Below, one piece after another: positions 19,784 to 28,292 of a DNA stretch of 64,000 bases (its first letter is position 1; every line of letters begins with the position of its first letter). The notes below the pieces were generated by a model. It was not told the DNA's origin and ran no database searches. It saw nothing but the letters and a program-made list of their open reading frames with translations. Position numbers and translations under genes: made by a program. The stretch is from Hyphomicrobiales bacterium (GTDB lineage Bacteria > Pseudomonadota > Alphaproteobacteria > Rhizobiales > Rhizobiaceae), in contig UCEZ01000014.1 in the NCBI GenBank assembly GCA_900471525.1, positions 124,979 through 188,978 on the forward strand, read 5' to 3'.

Positions 19784-19895
19784 TAACGGACTTCCATTTC
19801 GTCCGGTCGCCCGGATCGTCGGAGTTCAGTGAACCGTAGATAGACGCTTGAGAACAAGGGGATGGGTGGAATGATCCGTGAAAGCATTCGACGTT

Positions 19896-20189
19896 TCAAA
19901 CCACGCGCGGGTGGGCATATGAAAGAGAGGTCGTGATCCGGGAGACGGCACTTGCTTTAAGCTCCGTCCGCGAGGGAAGGAGGTGTGGGAACATCCTGAC
20001 GAACGCCAGATGTTCGGGCGCTTCCCGGCCGCCGGCCAGAAAATCGGGGATTTCGATGCGCGTGCGCGCGCCACCGGAGGGCTGATTGGCGACGTGGAGA
20101 ACGTGATGACCTCCCGTCGCATCGTCACGTTCGAGATACTATCGGTCACCGTTCGAACTGGCCGCAAACTCGGTCTGGGTGTTCGGCAT
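19896..20189 (-). pseudogene. Small rhizobial hypothetical gene interrupted by an in-frame TAG
   Basis: From the ATG at 20189 the frame reads MPNTQTEFAASSNGDR, then TAG at 20139-20141. It resumes as YLERDDATGGHHVLHVANQP, SGG, then IEIPDFLAGG and PEHLAFVRMF, ending at 19896. I recall short conserved rhizobial proteins with the pattern SSNGDRW-L-RD---G-V-H-N-PSGG, with FL--G--PEH near the end; the stop sits where tryptophan (TGG) would be expected. The identification rests on memory of that pattern. The break could be real or a sequencing error. Confidence 0.5.
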
Positions 20190-20465
20190 CGTATCGCCCC
20201 TGTCGCTTGGGAGGATTCACATGACAGCTTAGCACGGACCGGTCTGCGCGTCAGGGCGTTTCGACCTCAACGCCACGTGCCGATTTCGGGCCGAAGGCGG
20301 ACGAACGCCTCGCCCGGATTGCGCCCGCATTTCGGTCGTTCCATCCGCGTCGGCGGCTCCCGATATCCGCAGGTCGGCTTAGGCTATCTTAAATATCTGA
20401 GACTGGGTGGACAACGGCATGTCCGCGTTCGACGATCAGAAGGGACAAGCCGCCGTCCAGCGGTA

Positions 20466-21350
20466 TTATTTCAACGGCAGGAACAGCTCCGCGACCGTCT
20501 CATGCTCCGGTACCTCGGGGGAGAAGGCGAAGCGTTGGCAGTAGAGAGGGAAATCCCTCGGCTCTTCGCCGCTGGCCGGCAGCCAGTCGCGATAGAGGTA
20601 GAGAGCGGCTGGCTCCAGATTGTCGGTATTGCCGATAACGCGCAGCACAGCGCAGCGCCCGCCGGGGATAAAACCCGCCGCCACGCCCTCGTCATTCGGT
20701 CCTATCGGGAAATCGATGCCCGCACACAGGTCCATCCGATATTCGGCCGGGGATGCGGGCCGCCGCTCGGAACGGAAGACGTTGAAGATTGGGCTGGTCC
20801 TTGGAGATGATAGGCCAGCGGCCTTTCGCCAGGCAATGAATCGCTGGATGGTATCGCCAATCGTCGCGGGGTCGCCCCGATGCTCCATGATCGCCACCGG
20901 CGTCGGGGCCACATCGCGGATCGTCACATCTTCATGGCCATAGGTCTTCTGCATGAGCTTGCTCCTAGCGTTGTCGAGAGGCCCGAAGGCCGCAAGCCAC
21001 GACTCCCATTCAGGAGACTTTCGGAACGACGAAGGCGATTGTCCGAACCGTTGCCGAAAGGCGCGGGCGAAAGCATCCGGTGCGTCGTAACCGGCATCCA
21101 TCGCTATGTCCGGGACACTTTGGGCGTCTCTGTAGGCCAGCCGGTACGAAGCGCGCTTCATGCGGGCGAGTTGGACATAGCGATACACGGACAACCAGAA
21201 GGTGGACGTGAACTGCCGGTGGAAATGGTATTTCGAGAACGCCGCGACGCCGCTCAACGCTTCCAAGCCCAGATCATCGTCCAGATGCTGGTCTATGTGG
21301 TCCAGCACCCGCTGCATTCGGGCATGGTAGTTTTCAAGTGCCGCCTTCAT
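20466..21350 (-). CDS. AraC-family regulator with GyrI-like ligand-binding domain
   Basis: This 294-residue regulator has an N-terminal AraC DNA-binding domain: helix-turn-helix 1 at LGLEALSGVAAFSKYHFHRQF, and helix-turn-helix 2 at VPDIAMDAGYDAPDAFARAFRQRFGQSPSSFR. The C-terminal half is GyrI-like / effector-binding (VTIRDVAPTPVAIMEHRGDPATIGDTI, YRMDLCAGID, GGRCAVLRVIG, ALYLYRDWLPASGEEPRD). The ATG at 21350 has an excellent GGAGGAAGAG site. The family senses drugs or other small hydrophobic ligands, as in Rob/SoxS-type GyrI regulators. No obvious target is adjacent. Confidence 0.88.
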   Translation of the reverse strand: MKAALENYHARMQRVLDHIDQHLDDDLGLEALSGVAAFSKYHFHRQFTSTFWLSVYRYVQLARMKRASYRLAYRDAQSVPDIAMDAGYDAPDAFARAFRQRFGQSPSSFRKSPEWESWLAAFGPLDNARSKLMQKTYGHEDVTIRDVAPTPVAIMEHRGDPATIGDTIQRFIAWRKAAGLSSPRTSPIFNVFRSERRPASPAEYRMDLCAGIDFPIGPNDEGVAAGFIPGGRCAVLRVIGNTDNLEPAALYLYRDWLPASGEEPRDFPLYCQRFAFSPEVPEHETVAELFLPLK

Positions 21351-21787
21351 CGTCTCTTCCTCCGTGGCGACACCAGCTAGGCCCTTCCGGATATGTCGCG
21401 CTCGACCGATCTTGCGATTTGGCATGGATCAACAGGTGCCTGCCAGCGACGGCTTACAGGCAAGCCCGATCTGCGGTTGAACGGCAAAATATAGGTCGGA
21501 AGCGGTCACGTTCACCGCACCCGACAAATGGCAGCTATCTCTCGTTTGGTGGCGAGGACCTGTCAGTCCGCTATCGGCCCCATGGCGGTCATCTATCACA
21601 GGCAAGCCGTAGTCCGCTCCTGGTGGCGCGAACAGGACGCCAGCCGTGGTCGCCTGTTGGCCCATAGTTGCCGTGCGCATCACGGCTGAAATCCTCGCCA
21701 TCGACTACAGGAATTCAATCAATGTGCGAGTGGGACACCGCTTACTACTCACATTCGACGAAACAATCATATACGCTACCGCCTGAG
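21351..21787. other. Intergenic region, no gene recognised
   Basis: A 90-codon minus-strand frame exists here but has no ribosome site and low-complexity composition, so it is not called. An imperfect inverted repeat lies at 21721-21755 (AATGTGCGAGT to ACTACTCACATT), 33 bases past the stop of the SBF-like transporter gene. It may fold into a 3'-end hairpin. Confidence 0.35.
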
Positions 21788-22795
21788 CTACTCCGCAGGT
21801 GTCGAAATCTGCTTTGAGCTTTCATCTGTCACAGGAATTGCAGCGGCAGCAGCATATTTTTGAGCAATGACTGCGCAGACCATCAATTGGATCTGGTGAA
21901 AGAGCATGAGTGGCAGCACAATCGCGCCGATCGACTGTCCGCCGAAGATAACGCCTGCCATTGGTACGCCACTGGCAAGGCTCTTCTTCGATCCACAAAA
22001 CGTGATGGTGATCTGGTCTGGCTTGTTGAAGCCCATAAAACTGCTGCCGCGCATAGTGAAGGTTAGCACAAAGGCGAGCAGTAGCACGTCGAGCCCGACA
22101 ACGATGGCGATGTCTCGCATCGAGAAGGTCTGCCACAGTCCCTCCACCACGGCCTGACTGAAGGCGAGATAGACGACCATCAGGATTGAACCTCTATCAA
22201 CAGGCGTCAGCACTTTCTTCTTTGAGCGGATCCAATTCCCGATCCACGGCTGCAGGATCTGCCCGACGACGAAAGGTGCGAGCAACTGCAACAGGATTTT
22301 CTGCAGGACATCCCAGGAAAAACCCCCGTGACCACCGACGGAGAAAAGCAGGCCGACAAGCATCGGTGTCAGAAACATGCCGAATATATTGGACGCCGAA
22401 GCCGCGCAAATCGCGGCCGGAACATTCCCGCCGGCCATCGATGTGAATGCGATTGAAGACTGCACCGTGGACGGCAGGACACACAGGAAGAGGACGCCGA
22501 GATAAAGTGGCCGTGGCAGGATCGAATCTGGGATGAGGCCCAGCGCCATGCCGAGCACGGGGAAAACGGCGAATGTCGTCAGAAGAATGAAGAGGTGCAG
22601 GCGCCAATGCAGGATGCCGGCAATGACAACATCGGTGGATAGTCGCGCGCCATGCAGAAAGAAAAGCAATCCGATGGCGAAGCTGGTCGCGACGCCGAAA
22701 TAATCCGCGAAACTGCCCGTCGCCGGAAGCAGAGATGCAAGGGCGACGCTGCAGACGAGCAGGATCGTAAAGGTGTCGGGCAAAAAGCGGCGCAT
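21788..22795 (-). CDS. SBF-like (bile acid:sodium symporter superfamily, YfeH type) membrane transporter
   Basis: The 335-residue inner-membrane protein has about ten hydrophobic segments, including FTILLVCSVALASLLP, ATSFAIGLLFFLHGARLS and LFILLTTFAVFPVLGMALGL. The conserved LPSTVQSSIAFTSMAGGNVPAA and FCGSKKSLASGVPMA motifs mark the SBF_like/DUF4137 branch. The ATG at 22795 has GAGGAAG directly upstream. It is the last gene of the six-gene minus-strand unit and starts 23 bases after the aldehyde dehydrogenase stop. It probably transports an organic anion that is a substrate or product of the pathway. Confidence 0.85.
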   Translation of the reverse strand: MRRFLPDTFTILLVCSVALASLLPATGSFADYFGVATSFAIGLLFFLHGARLSTDVVIAGILHWRLHLFILLTTFAVFPVLGMALGLIPDSILPRPLYLGVLFLCVLPSTVQSSIAFTSMAGGNVPAAICAASASNIFGMFLTPMLVGLLFSVGGHGGFSWDVLQKILLQLLAPFVVGQILQPWIGNWIRSKKKVLTPVDRGSILMVVYLAFSQAVVEGLWQTFSMRDIAIVVGLDVLLLAFVLTFTMRGSSFMGFNKPDQITITFCGSKKSLASGVPMAGVIFGGQSIGAIVLPLMLFHQIQLMVCAVIAQKYAAAAAIPVTDESSKQISTPAE

Positions 22796-22818
22796 GATGC
22801 TTCCTCGCATTCAATCGG

Positions 22819-24252
22819 TCAGACGGCTTCTGTAACCAGCTTGGTGTTGAAGAAGTTGTCCATCGCCTCAGTCCCGCCTTCGGACCCATAACCAGAGTCC
22901 TTTATGCCGCCGAAAGGCAGTTCCGGCAGCGCGAGACCATGATGATTGATCGACACCATGCCGCTTTGTATATCGCGCCCGAGCGCGGCGCTTGTTTTTG
23001 CCGACGTTGTGTACGCGTAGGCCGCCAAGCCATAGGGGAGCCGGTTGGCTTCCGTGATGGCGGCTTCATATGTTGAAAAAGGGCTCACCACGGCGATTGG
23101 GCCGAAAGGCTCCTCGTTCAATACCCGGGCGTCCAGCGGCACATCGGTGAGGATGGTTGGTTTGTAGAAATTCCCGCGGTTGCCAATGCGCTCACCGCCG
23201 GTCGCAATCTTTCCTCCCCGCGATACAGCATCGGTCGTTAGCGCTTCCATGGCTTCAATCCGTCTGCCGTTTGCAAGCGGTCCCATTGTTACGCCGACAT
23301 CCAGTCCGTTGCCCACTTTGATCGCCTCTGCCGCCTTGACAAAGCCATTGAGGAACCTGGCATAGACCTTCTCCTGGATTAGGAACCGGGTTGGAGCAAC
23401 GCAGATCTGCCCCGCATTGCGGAATTTCGCTCCCGCCAAGATCCGGACGGCGAGATCGACCTCGGCATCGTCAAACACGATCGCCGGCGCGTGACCGCCA
23501 AGTTCCATCGTCACCCGCTTCATATGGGCACCGGCAAGAGCCGCAAGCTGTTTGCCGACGGGTGTCGAACCCGTGAACGAGATCTTGCGAATGATCGGAT
23601 GGGCAATGAGGTGGTTGGAGATATCGGCGGGTACGCCATAGACAAGATTGAGCGCGCCGGCAGGCAGGCCGGCATCGACGAGTGCGCGGACAAGCTCGGC
23701 ACAGCTCGCAGGTGTTTCTTCCGGTCCCTTGAGAATAACGGAGCAGCCAGCCGCAAGACCGGCAGCTACCTTGCGCACGGCCTGGTTCAACGGAAAATTC
23801 CAGGGGCTGAAGGCTGCGACCGGACCGACCGGCTCCTTGATGACGATCTGGCGAACATTGAGAGACCGCGCAGGGATAACCCGTCCGTATGCCCGTCGCG
23901 CCTCCTCGGCGAACCAGTCGATCGTGTCGGCCGCCCCCAAAGTCTCCGATCTGGATTCCGCGAGCGGCTTTCCTTGCTCGAGGGTCATGATCGTCGAGAT
24001 CTTCTCGACCCGGTCCCGCAGCAACTGCGCGGCCGTGTGCAACAGCTTGGCGCGATCGAATGCGCTGACCTGAGACCAGACCGCGAACCCGGCTGCGGCT
24101 GCGGCAAGCGCTTCGTCCAGATCGTCCCGACCGGCATTTTCTACGGTTCCAATGACGTCATCGGATGCAGGATTGACGATCGAAAGGCGTTCGTTCGAGC
24201 CGTCGCGCCAGGCACCGCCGATATAGAGTTGGGTTTGCGGATAGTCCGACAT
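22819..24252 (-). CDS. NAD(P)-dependent aldehyde dehydrogenase, succinate-semialdehyde dehydrogenase-like
   Basis: This 477-residue cytosolic enzyme oxidises an aldehyde to the acid. Typical motifs are SPWNFP at 149-154, the cofactor lysine in VILKGPEETP (175), FTGSTPVGK, the general base Glu250 in MELGGHAP, and the nucleophile Cys284 in GQICVAPTRF. Overall it fits the GabD-like group. It lies 22 bases after the gamma-glutamyltransferase stop, with a GGAGAA ribosome site. Together with the aminotransferase it could convert GABA to succinate or process a related amino acid. Confidence 0.87.
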   Translation of the reverse strand: MSDYPQTQLYIGGAWRDGSNERLSIVNPASDDVIGTVENAGRDDLDEALAAAAAGFAVWSQVSAFDRAKLLHTAAQLLRDRVEKISTIMTLEQGKPLAESRSETLGAADTIDWFAEEARRAYGRVIPARSLNVRQIVIKEPVGPVAAFSPWNFPLNQAVRKVAAGLAAGCSVILKGPEETPASCAELVRALVDAGLPAGALNLVYGVPADISNHLIAHPIIRKISFTGSTPVGKQLAALAGAHMKRVTMELGGHAPAIVFDDAEVDLAVRILAGAKFRNAGQICVAPTRFLIQEKVYARFLNGFVKAAEAIKVGNGLDVGVTMGPLANGRRIEAMEALTTDAVSRGGKIATGGERIGNRGNFYKPTILTDVPLDARVLNEEPFGPIAVVSPFSTYEAAITEANRLPYGLAAYAYTTSAKTSAALGRDIQSGMVSINHHGLALPELPFGGIKDSGYGSEGGTEAMDNFFNTKLVTEAV

Positions 24253-24274
24253 CACGTTCTCCGATGTTTTGGAA

Positions 24275-25867
24275 TCAGTACCCGAGGGCGCAACCATCCT
24301 TGCGATGATCAGACGCGCCGAGTAGGGTTCCATGTTGATGATCAATCCAGACCGCTTGTGCCCCGCCGATGGCCCATTTTGGCGGAATCACCTTGAAGCC
24401 TCGGCCCTTGAGATTTTCGCCGATCGCGGTGCGAATTGCTTCCTCGGCTTCAATTGTCGTGGTGCCGGGGAGGGGAAACAGACGAGGAAGGTCGACCGCA
24501 GATTGGATATCCATGCCATAGTCGAACAGCTTCGACAGAAAGTGAGCATGTCCCATAGCTTGATAGTGACCGCCCATAACGCCGAATGAGAGGGTTGCTT
24601 TGCCGTTTCGCGTCACCATTCCTGGGATGATCGTGTGCATCGGCCTCTTGCGGGGGCCGATCGCGTTTGGATGACCCTCCTTCAGCACGAAGCTCTGGCC
24701 GCGATTGTGGAACAACACCCCGGACTTCGGTGCCATGAGGCCACTGCCGTAGGGATGGAAAATCGAATTGATGAAGCTGACGGAATTGCGGTCTTTGTCG
24801 ACCACCGAGATGTAGACCGTGTCAGAGTGCTCGACACCATCGATGAAACCACTGGCATCGCATGCTTCATTCGATTTGATCTTCGAGGCAAGGTTATCGG
24901 CGAGTTCGTCTGACTGAAGAAAATCGACTGGGACATTTGAGGTCGCCGCGTCTGCCAACCAACGTTCACGTGCAGCATACGCAAGCCGAGTTGCCTCGAC
25001 TTCGATGTGCAGGTTGTCGGCGTCAAGAGGATCACCCGACGGCGTGAAACGCTCAAGAATTTTGAGGATCATCAGTGCAATGACGCCTTGTCCATTCGGA
25101 GGACATTCGTGAACCGTCCATCCGCGATAGGTTGCGCTGATCGGCGTGACATATTCCCCTGCGGCGGATGAGAAATCCTCAAGGGTGTGCAGACCGCCGA
25201 GCGAGCGAAGATATGAGGCCATGTCTTCGGCGACGTCACCGCGATAAAATGCATCCCGACCGTGGCTGCCGATCGCCGACAGCGTCTCCGCCAGTTCCGG
25301 CTGATGCTGAATTGATCCAACTGCGGGAACTTCATCGTTGTCGAGGAAAATGCGACGCGTCGATGGATCGAGGGCGAGCATGGCGCGTTGATGCGAAATA
25401 TCTGCGGAAACGCGCGGTGTAATGCCATAGCCGTCACGCGCAAGCGCGATCGCTGGCGCCAGGATATCGGCCATCGACATGCGCCCGTGATCTGCAACGA
25501 GGCGCGTCCAAGCATCGACGGCGCCGGGAATGGTCACCGCATGAGGCGAAGACCGCGCGATCTCGGAGATTCCTTGGTCCTTGAACCATTTGAGGTCCAT
25601 CGCCGCGGGCGTGCGACCAGACCCGTTATATGCGATCACCTGGTCGCCTCCGTTGGGGGCCAGCAACGCAAAGCAATCGCCGCCAATACCAGTGGAGCCG
25701 GCTTCGACCACGCACTGGACGGCACATGCCGCCACTGCTGCGTCGATGGCCTTGCCGCCACTTTTGAGGATATCGATAGCGGTCAGGGTTGCCATAGGAT
25801 GGGAGGTTGCCGCCATGCCGCTACGGCCCACGGCAATCGAGCGCCCCGGATGTTCGAAGTTCCGCAT
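24275..25867 (-). CDS. ggt: Gamma-glutamyltransferase family hydrolase, cytosolic form
   Basis: The 530-residue protein matches the Ntn-hydrolase gamma-glutamyltransferase family: MAATSHPMAT, GGKAIDAAVAA, GSTGIGGDCFAL at the large-subunit start, and HECPPNGQG. The autoprocessing nucleophile is Thr350 in HSDTVYISVVD. GSGLMAPKSGVLFHNRGQ, GPRKRPMHTIIPG and GVMGGHYQAMGH are also present. No signal peptide precedes the domain, unlike periplasmic GGT, so it probably works in the cytosol. The ATG at 25867 has AAAGGA upstream and lies 14 bases after the aminotransferase stop. It may cleave a gamma-glutamyl intermediate such as gamma-Glu-GABA; this is inference. Confidence 0.88.
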   Translation of the reverse strand: MRNFEHPGRSIAVGRSGMAATSHPMATLTAIDILKSGGKAIDAAVAACAVQCVVEAGSTGIGGDCFALLAPNGGDQVIAYNGSGRTPAAMDLKWFKDQGISEIARSSPHAVTIPGAVDAWTRLVADHGRMSMADILAPAIALARDGYGITPRVSADISHQRAMLALDPSTRRIFLDNDEVPAVGSIQHQPELAETLSAIGSHGRDAFYRGDVAEDMASYLRSLGGLHTLEDFSSAAGEYVTPISATYRGWTVHECPPNGQGVIALMILKILERFTPSGDPLDADNLHIEVEATRLAYAARERWLADAATSNVPVDFLQSDELADNLASKIKSNEACDASGFIDGVEHSDTVYISVVDKDRNSVSFINSIFHPYGSGLMAPKSGVLFHNRGQSFVLKEGHPNAIGPRKRPMHTIIPGMVTRNGKATLSFGVMGGHYQAMGHAHFLSKLFDYGMDIQSAVDLPRLFPLPGTTTIEAEEAIRTAIGENLKGRGFKVIPPKWAIGGAQAVWIDHQHGTLLGASDHRKDGCALGY

Positions 25868-25881
25868 ACTATCGTCCTTTA

Positions 25882-27264
25882 TCAATAGAGGTTGTTGGCG
25901 CGCGCCCAGGCGTAGGTGTCATCAAGGGCCTTCTCGGAACGGTCGAACATGTCATTGATCTGTGCTTCCGTGATGATGAGGGGCGGGCAAAGAGAATAGT
26001 TGTCGCCGAGCGCTCGTGTGACGACGCCATGCACTTGCGCCCGCTTGCCGGCATGGATCGCGATACCGTCCGCCGGCTTGAACGGCTCCTTGGTTTCCTT
26101 GTTGCGAACAAGCTCCAGCGTACCAATCAGGCCGCGTCCGCGTGCGTTTCCGACAAGCGGGTGTTCACTGAGCGCGTGGAGTCTTCGTTGAAAGAGCGGC
26201 GCCACGTTTTGCACATGCCCGACAATGTCGCGCTCCTCGTAGATTTTCAGAGTTTCGAGTGCGACGGCGGTGGCGACCGGGTGCCCGCTATAGGTGAAGC
26301 CGTGCCCGAAGGTGCCGATCTTTTCGCTTTCGGCGACGACGGCTGCGTGAACCTTCTCGTTGACCATCAGCGCGGAGATCGGCTGATATGCCGCCGATAA
26401 CTGCTTGGCCATGGCGATCATATCCGGTTGCAGCCCGAAACTCTCAGAACCGAACATCGTGCCGAGCCGGCCGAAACCGCAGATCACCTCGTCGGCAATC
26501 AACAGGATATCGTACTTCTTCAGGATAGCCTGGATCTTCTCATAATAGGTCGGGGGCGGAACGATGCAACCGCCGGACGCCATCAAGGGCTCGGCGAAGA
26601 AGGCGCCGATCGTGTCGGGTCCTTCAGCGAGGATCAGGTCCTCAAGCGAAACTGCGCAACGGGTCGCAAAATCTTCCTCGGTCTCGCCCGGAAGACCGTA
26701 GCGATAGTATTCGGGGCAGTCGGTGTGGAGGATCCGGTCGATCGGCAGATCGAAATCGCGATGGTTGTTGGGGAGCCCCGTCAGGCTTGCCGAGGCAATT
26801 GTCACGCCATGGTAGGCGCGCCAGCGGGAGATGACTTTTTTCTTTTCCGGCTTGCCGATTGCATTGTGGTAGTACCAGACAAGTTTCAGGGCCGTGTCGT
26901 TGGCTTCTGAACCCGAATTGGCAAAGAACACTTTCGACATCGGGACCGGAGCAAGGCGGATCAGCCGCTCGGCAAGTTCGATGGCCGTCTCGTGGGATCT
27001 GCCGCCGAAGCTGTGATAAAACGGCAATTCCTGCATTTGCCGTGTGGCAGCATCGACGAGCCGTTGCTCACTAAACCCAAGCGAAGCGCAGAACAGTCCA
27101 CCGAGCCCCTCGATGTATTTATTCCCGTCACTGTCGATGATGTAGATCCCTTCACCCTTGGCAATGACAAGTGGGCCGTCCTTCAAATGCTGGGACGCAT
27201 TCGTATAGGGATGAAGGACAAACGCCGCGTCGCGCGCTTCCAGGGAATTGAGAAGAATGGTCAC
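25882..27264 (-). CDS. Class III (omega) aminotransferase
   Basis: The 460-residue PLP enzyme has FFANSGSEANDTALKLVW, RWRAYHGVT (ring-stacking aromatic), Asp258 in LLIADEVICGFGR, the PLP lysine Lys287 in MIAMAKQLSAAY, and FGHGFTYSGHPV with the phosphate-binding threonine. It belongs with omega-amino acid:pyruvate and GABA/polyamine transaminases. These move the terminal amino group of GABA, putrescine or beta-alanine to pyruvate. It is third in the unit headed by the ureohydrolase and lies just upstream of the GGT and aldehyde dehydrogenase genes. Confidence 0.9.
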   Translation of the reverse strand: MTILLNSLEARDAAFVLHPYTNASQHLKDGPLVIAKGEGIYIIDSDGNKYIEGLGGLFCASLGFSEQRLVDAATRQMQELPFYHSFGGRSHETAIELAERLIRLAPVPMSKVFFANSGSEANDTALKLVWYYHNAIGKPEKKKVISRWRAYHGVTIASASLTGLPNNHRDFDLPIDRILHTDCPEYYRYGLPGETEEDFATRCAVSLEDLILAEGPDTIGAFFAEPLMASGGCIVPPPTYYEKIQAILKKYDILLIADEVICGFGRLGTMFGSESFGLQPDMIAMAKQLSAAYQPISALMVNEKVHAAVVAESEKIGTFGHGFTYSGHPVATAVALETLKIYEERDIVGHVQNVAPLFQRRLHALSEHPLVGNARGRGLIGTLELVRNKETKEPFKPADGIAIHAGKRAQVHGVVTRALGDNYSLCPPLIITEAQINDMFDRSEKALDDTYAWARANNLY

Positions 27265-27382
27265 GATAGCTCTCCGGTGGTGATCTAGGGCGAGTTGAAA
27301 ATTTCGCAGCAGTCTGATGCCGCCGCCGAGTTGTTCGAGCGCTCGACGGCTGTCTTTTCTAGGTTCGAAGGCGATCGGTTGA

Positions 27383-28225
27383 TTATTCGAGGCCGATCTT
27401 CATCCATTTTTGCGCCAGCTTGTTGATCGTGCCGTCAGCCTTCGCAGCGCCAATCGCTTCATCGAACATGGCTTTAAGTTCGGTGTCGTCCTTGCGCAGG
27501 CCAGCAGCGATCCCTTGGCCGAATACCCCGCCGGTCAAGGTAGGTCCGGCAATCGTGTAGTCCTTGAAGTCCTCTTTCGACAGCGTCGCAGTCAGCGATG
27601 TCTTTTGTGCCACGACAGCATCAATGCGACCTGCCTGCAGATCGAGGTCGTGTTGCTCGACGGTCTTGTATTCGCGCGGATCGACGACATCCTTGAAATA
27701 AGTGTCAAGGAAAGCGACGTTTGCCGTGGAGACCTGCGCGCCAACCGCCTTGCCTTTCAGGGCGTCGCGAAGGGGTTGCAATTCCTGTTCGACCTTTGCT
27801 TTGTCACCTGCGAGATCGATAGTGGTTCCGGTGCCAGGGAGATTTGCAAGCGGGCCCGATTTTTCGACCATCAAGGCTGCGGCGGTCGGAGCGTAAGGCT
27901 CGCTGAAGGAGATGACCGCTAGGCGCTTCTCCGTGACGATCATCGATGCCATGATGGCATCGAACTTCTTGGCGGTCAGCGACGGGATGAGCCCGTCCCA
28001 GTCCTGCGCAACGATGTTGCATTTGATCTTCATGCGGGCGCAAAGATCATTGGCGAGATCGATTTCAAAACCGGCAAGCTTGCCGTCAGGCCCGGTGAAA
28101 TTCCAGGGCTCATAGGCGCCTTCTGTGGCAATGGTGATTTCGGTTGGCTTGGTCTCGGCATAGGTGTTGCTGACAGCAACGGTGCCGAGAATCAGCGTGG
28201 CGAGTGCGAGTTTATTTTTCCTCAT
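27383..28225 (-). CDS. Periplasmic polar amino acid-binding protein (ABC importer)
   Basis: The 280-residue solute-binding protein has a signal peptide (KLALATLILGTVAVSNTYA). The SBP_bac_3 domain includes ITIATEGAYEPWNFTGPDGKLAGFEIDLANDLC, FDAIMASMIVTEKR, ISFSEPYAP and a C-terminal DGTINKLAQKW. It resembles lysine/arginine/ornithine/octopine binders. The first acidic and aromatic positions suit an alpha-amino group with a cationic side chain. AGGGGAA precedes the ATG and a stable hairpin lies just upstream. Its permeases and ATPase are the divergent genes at 30267-32512. Confidence 0.9.
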   Translation of the reverse strand: MRKNKLALATLILGTVAVSNTYAETKPTEITIATEGAYEPWNFTGPDGKLAGFEIDLANDLCARMKIKCNIVAQDWDGLIPSLTAKKFDAIMASMIVTEKRLAVISFSEPYAPTAAALMVEKSGPLANLPGTGTTIDLAGDKAKVEQELQPLRDALKGKAVGAQVSTANVAFLDTYFKDVVDPREYKTVEQHDLDLQAGRIDAVVAQKTSLTATLSKEDFKDYTIAGPTLTGGVFGQGIAAGLRKDDTELKAMFDEAIGAAKADGTINKLAQKWMKIGLE

Positions 28226-28247
28226 TTTTATTCCCCTTTTTTGGTTT

Positions 28248-28267
28248 GCCGCCCGTTTTCGAGCGGC
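28248..28267 (-). promoter_or_regulatory. Intercistronic hairpin before the binding-protein gene
   Basis: On the transcript of the minus strand, GCCGCTCG and CGGGCGGC pair over eight positions with one mismatch around an AAAA loop. The hairpin sits between the ureohydrolase stop (28293) and the binding-protein ribosome site. It may protect a processed mRNA end and so raise binding-protein output, or act as an attenuator. It has no T tract, so it is not a simple terminator. Confidence 0.5.
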
Positions 28268-28292
28268 GGTTGCTTTTGATCCGCGTGATGGC

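Larger units (their letters stand above)
19540..20465. other. Decay zone without intact genes
   Basis: This 926-base region has no convincing complete gene. A plus-strand ATG at 19604 with a GGGGAG site begins MKSESRLSAPRVYAVLLG but hits a stop at 19700. Just beyond lie a frameshifted response-regulator fragment and a small gene with an in-frame stop, both on the minus strand. The close packing of broken ends suggests past deletions. The stretch 20190-20465 shows nothing recognisable. Confidence 0.5.

Noticed and set aside
21429..21701. 90-codon minus-strand frame after the AraC gene
   Set aside because: There is no ribosome site, no domain, and its composition is unlike the surrounding proteins.
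27338..27349. Palindrome TCGAGCGCTCGA between the aminotransferase and binding-protein genes
   Set aside because: It is short, lacks a T tract and ribosome-site context, and is expected by chance in GC-rich sequence, so it is not called as a terminator or operator.
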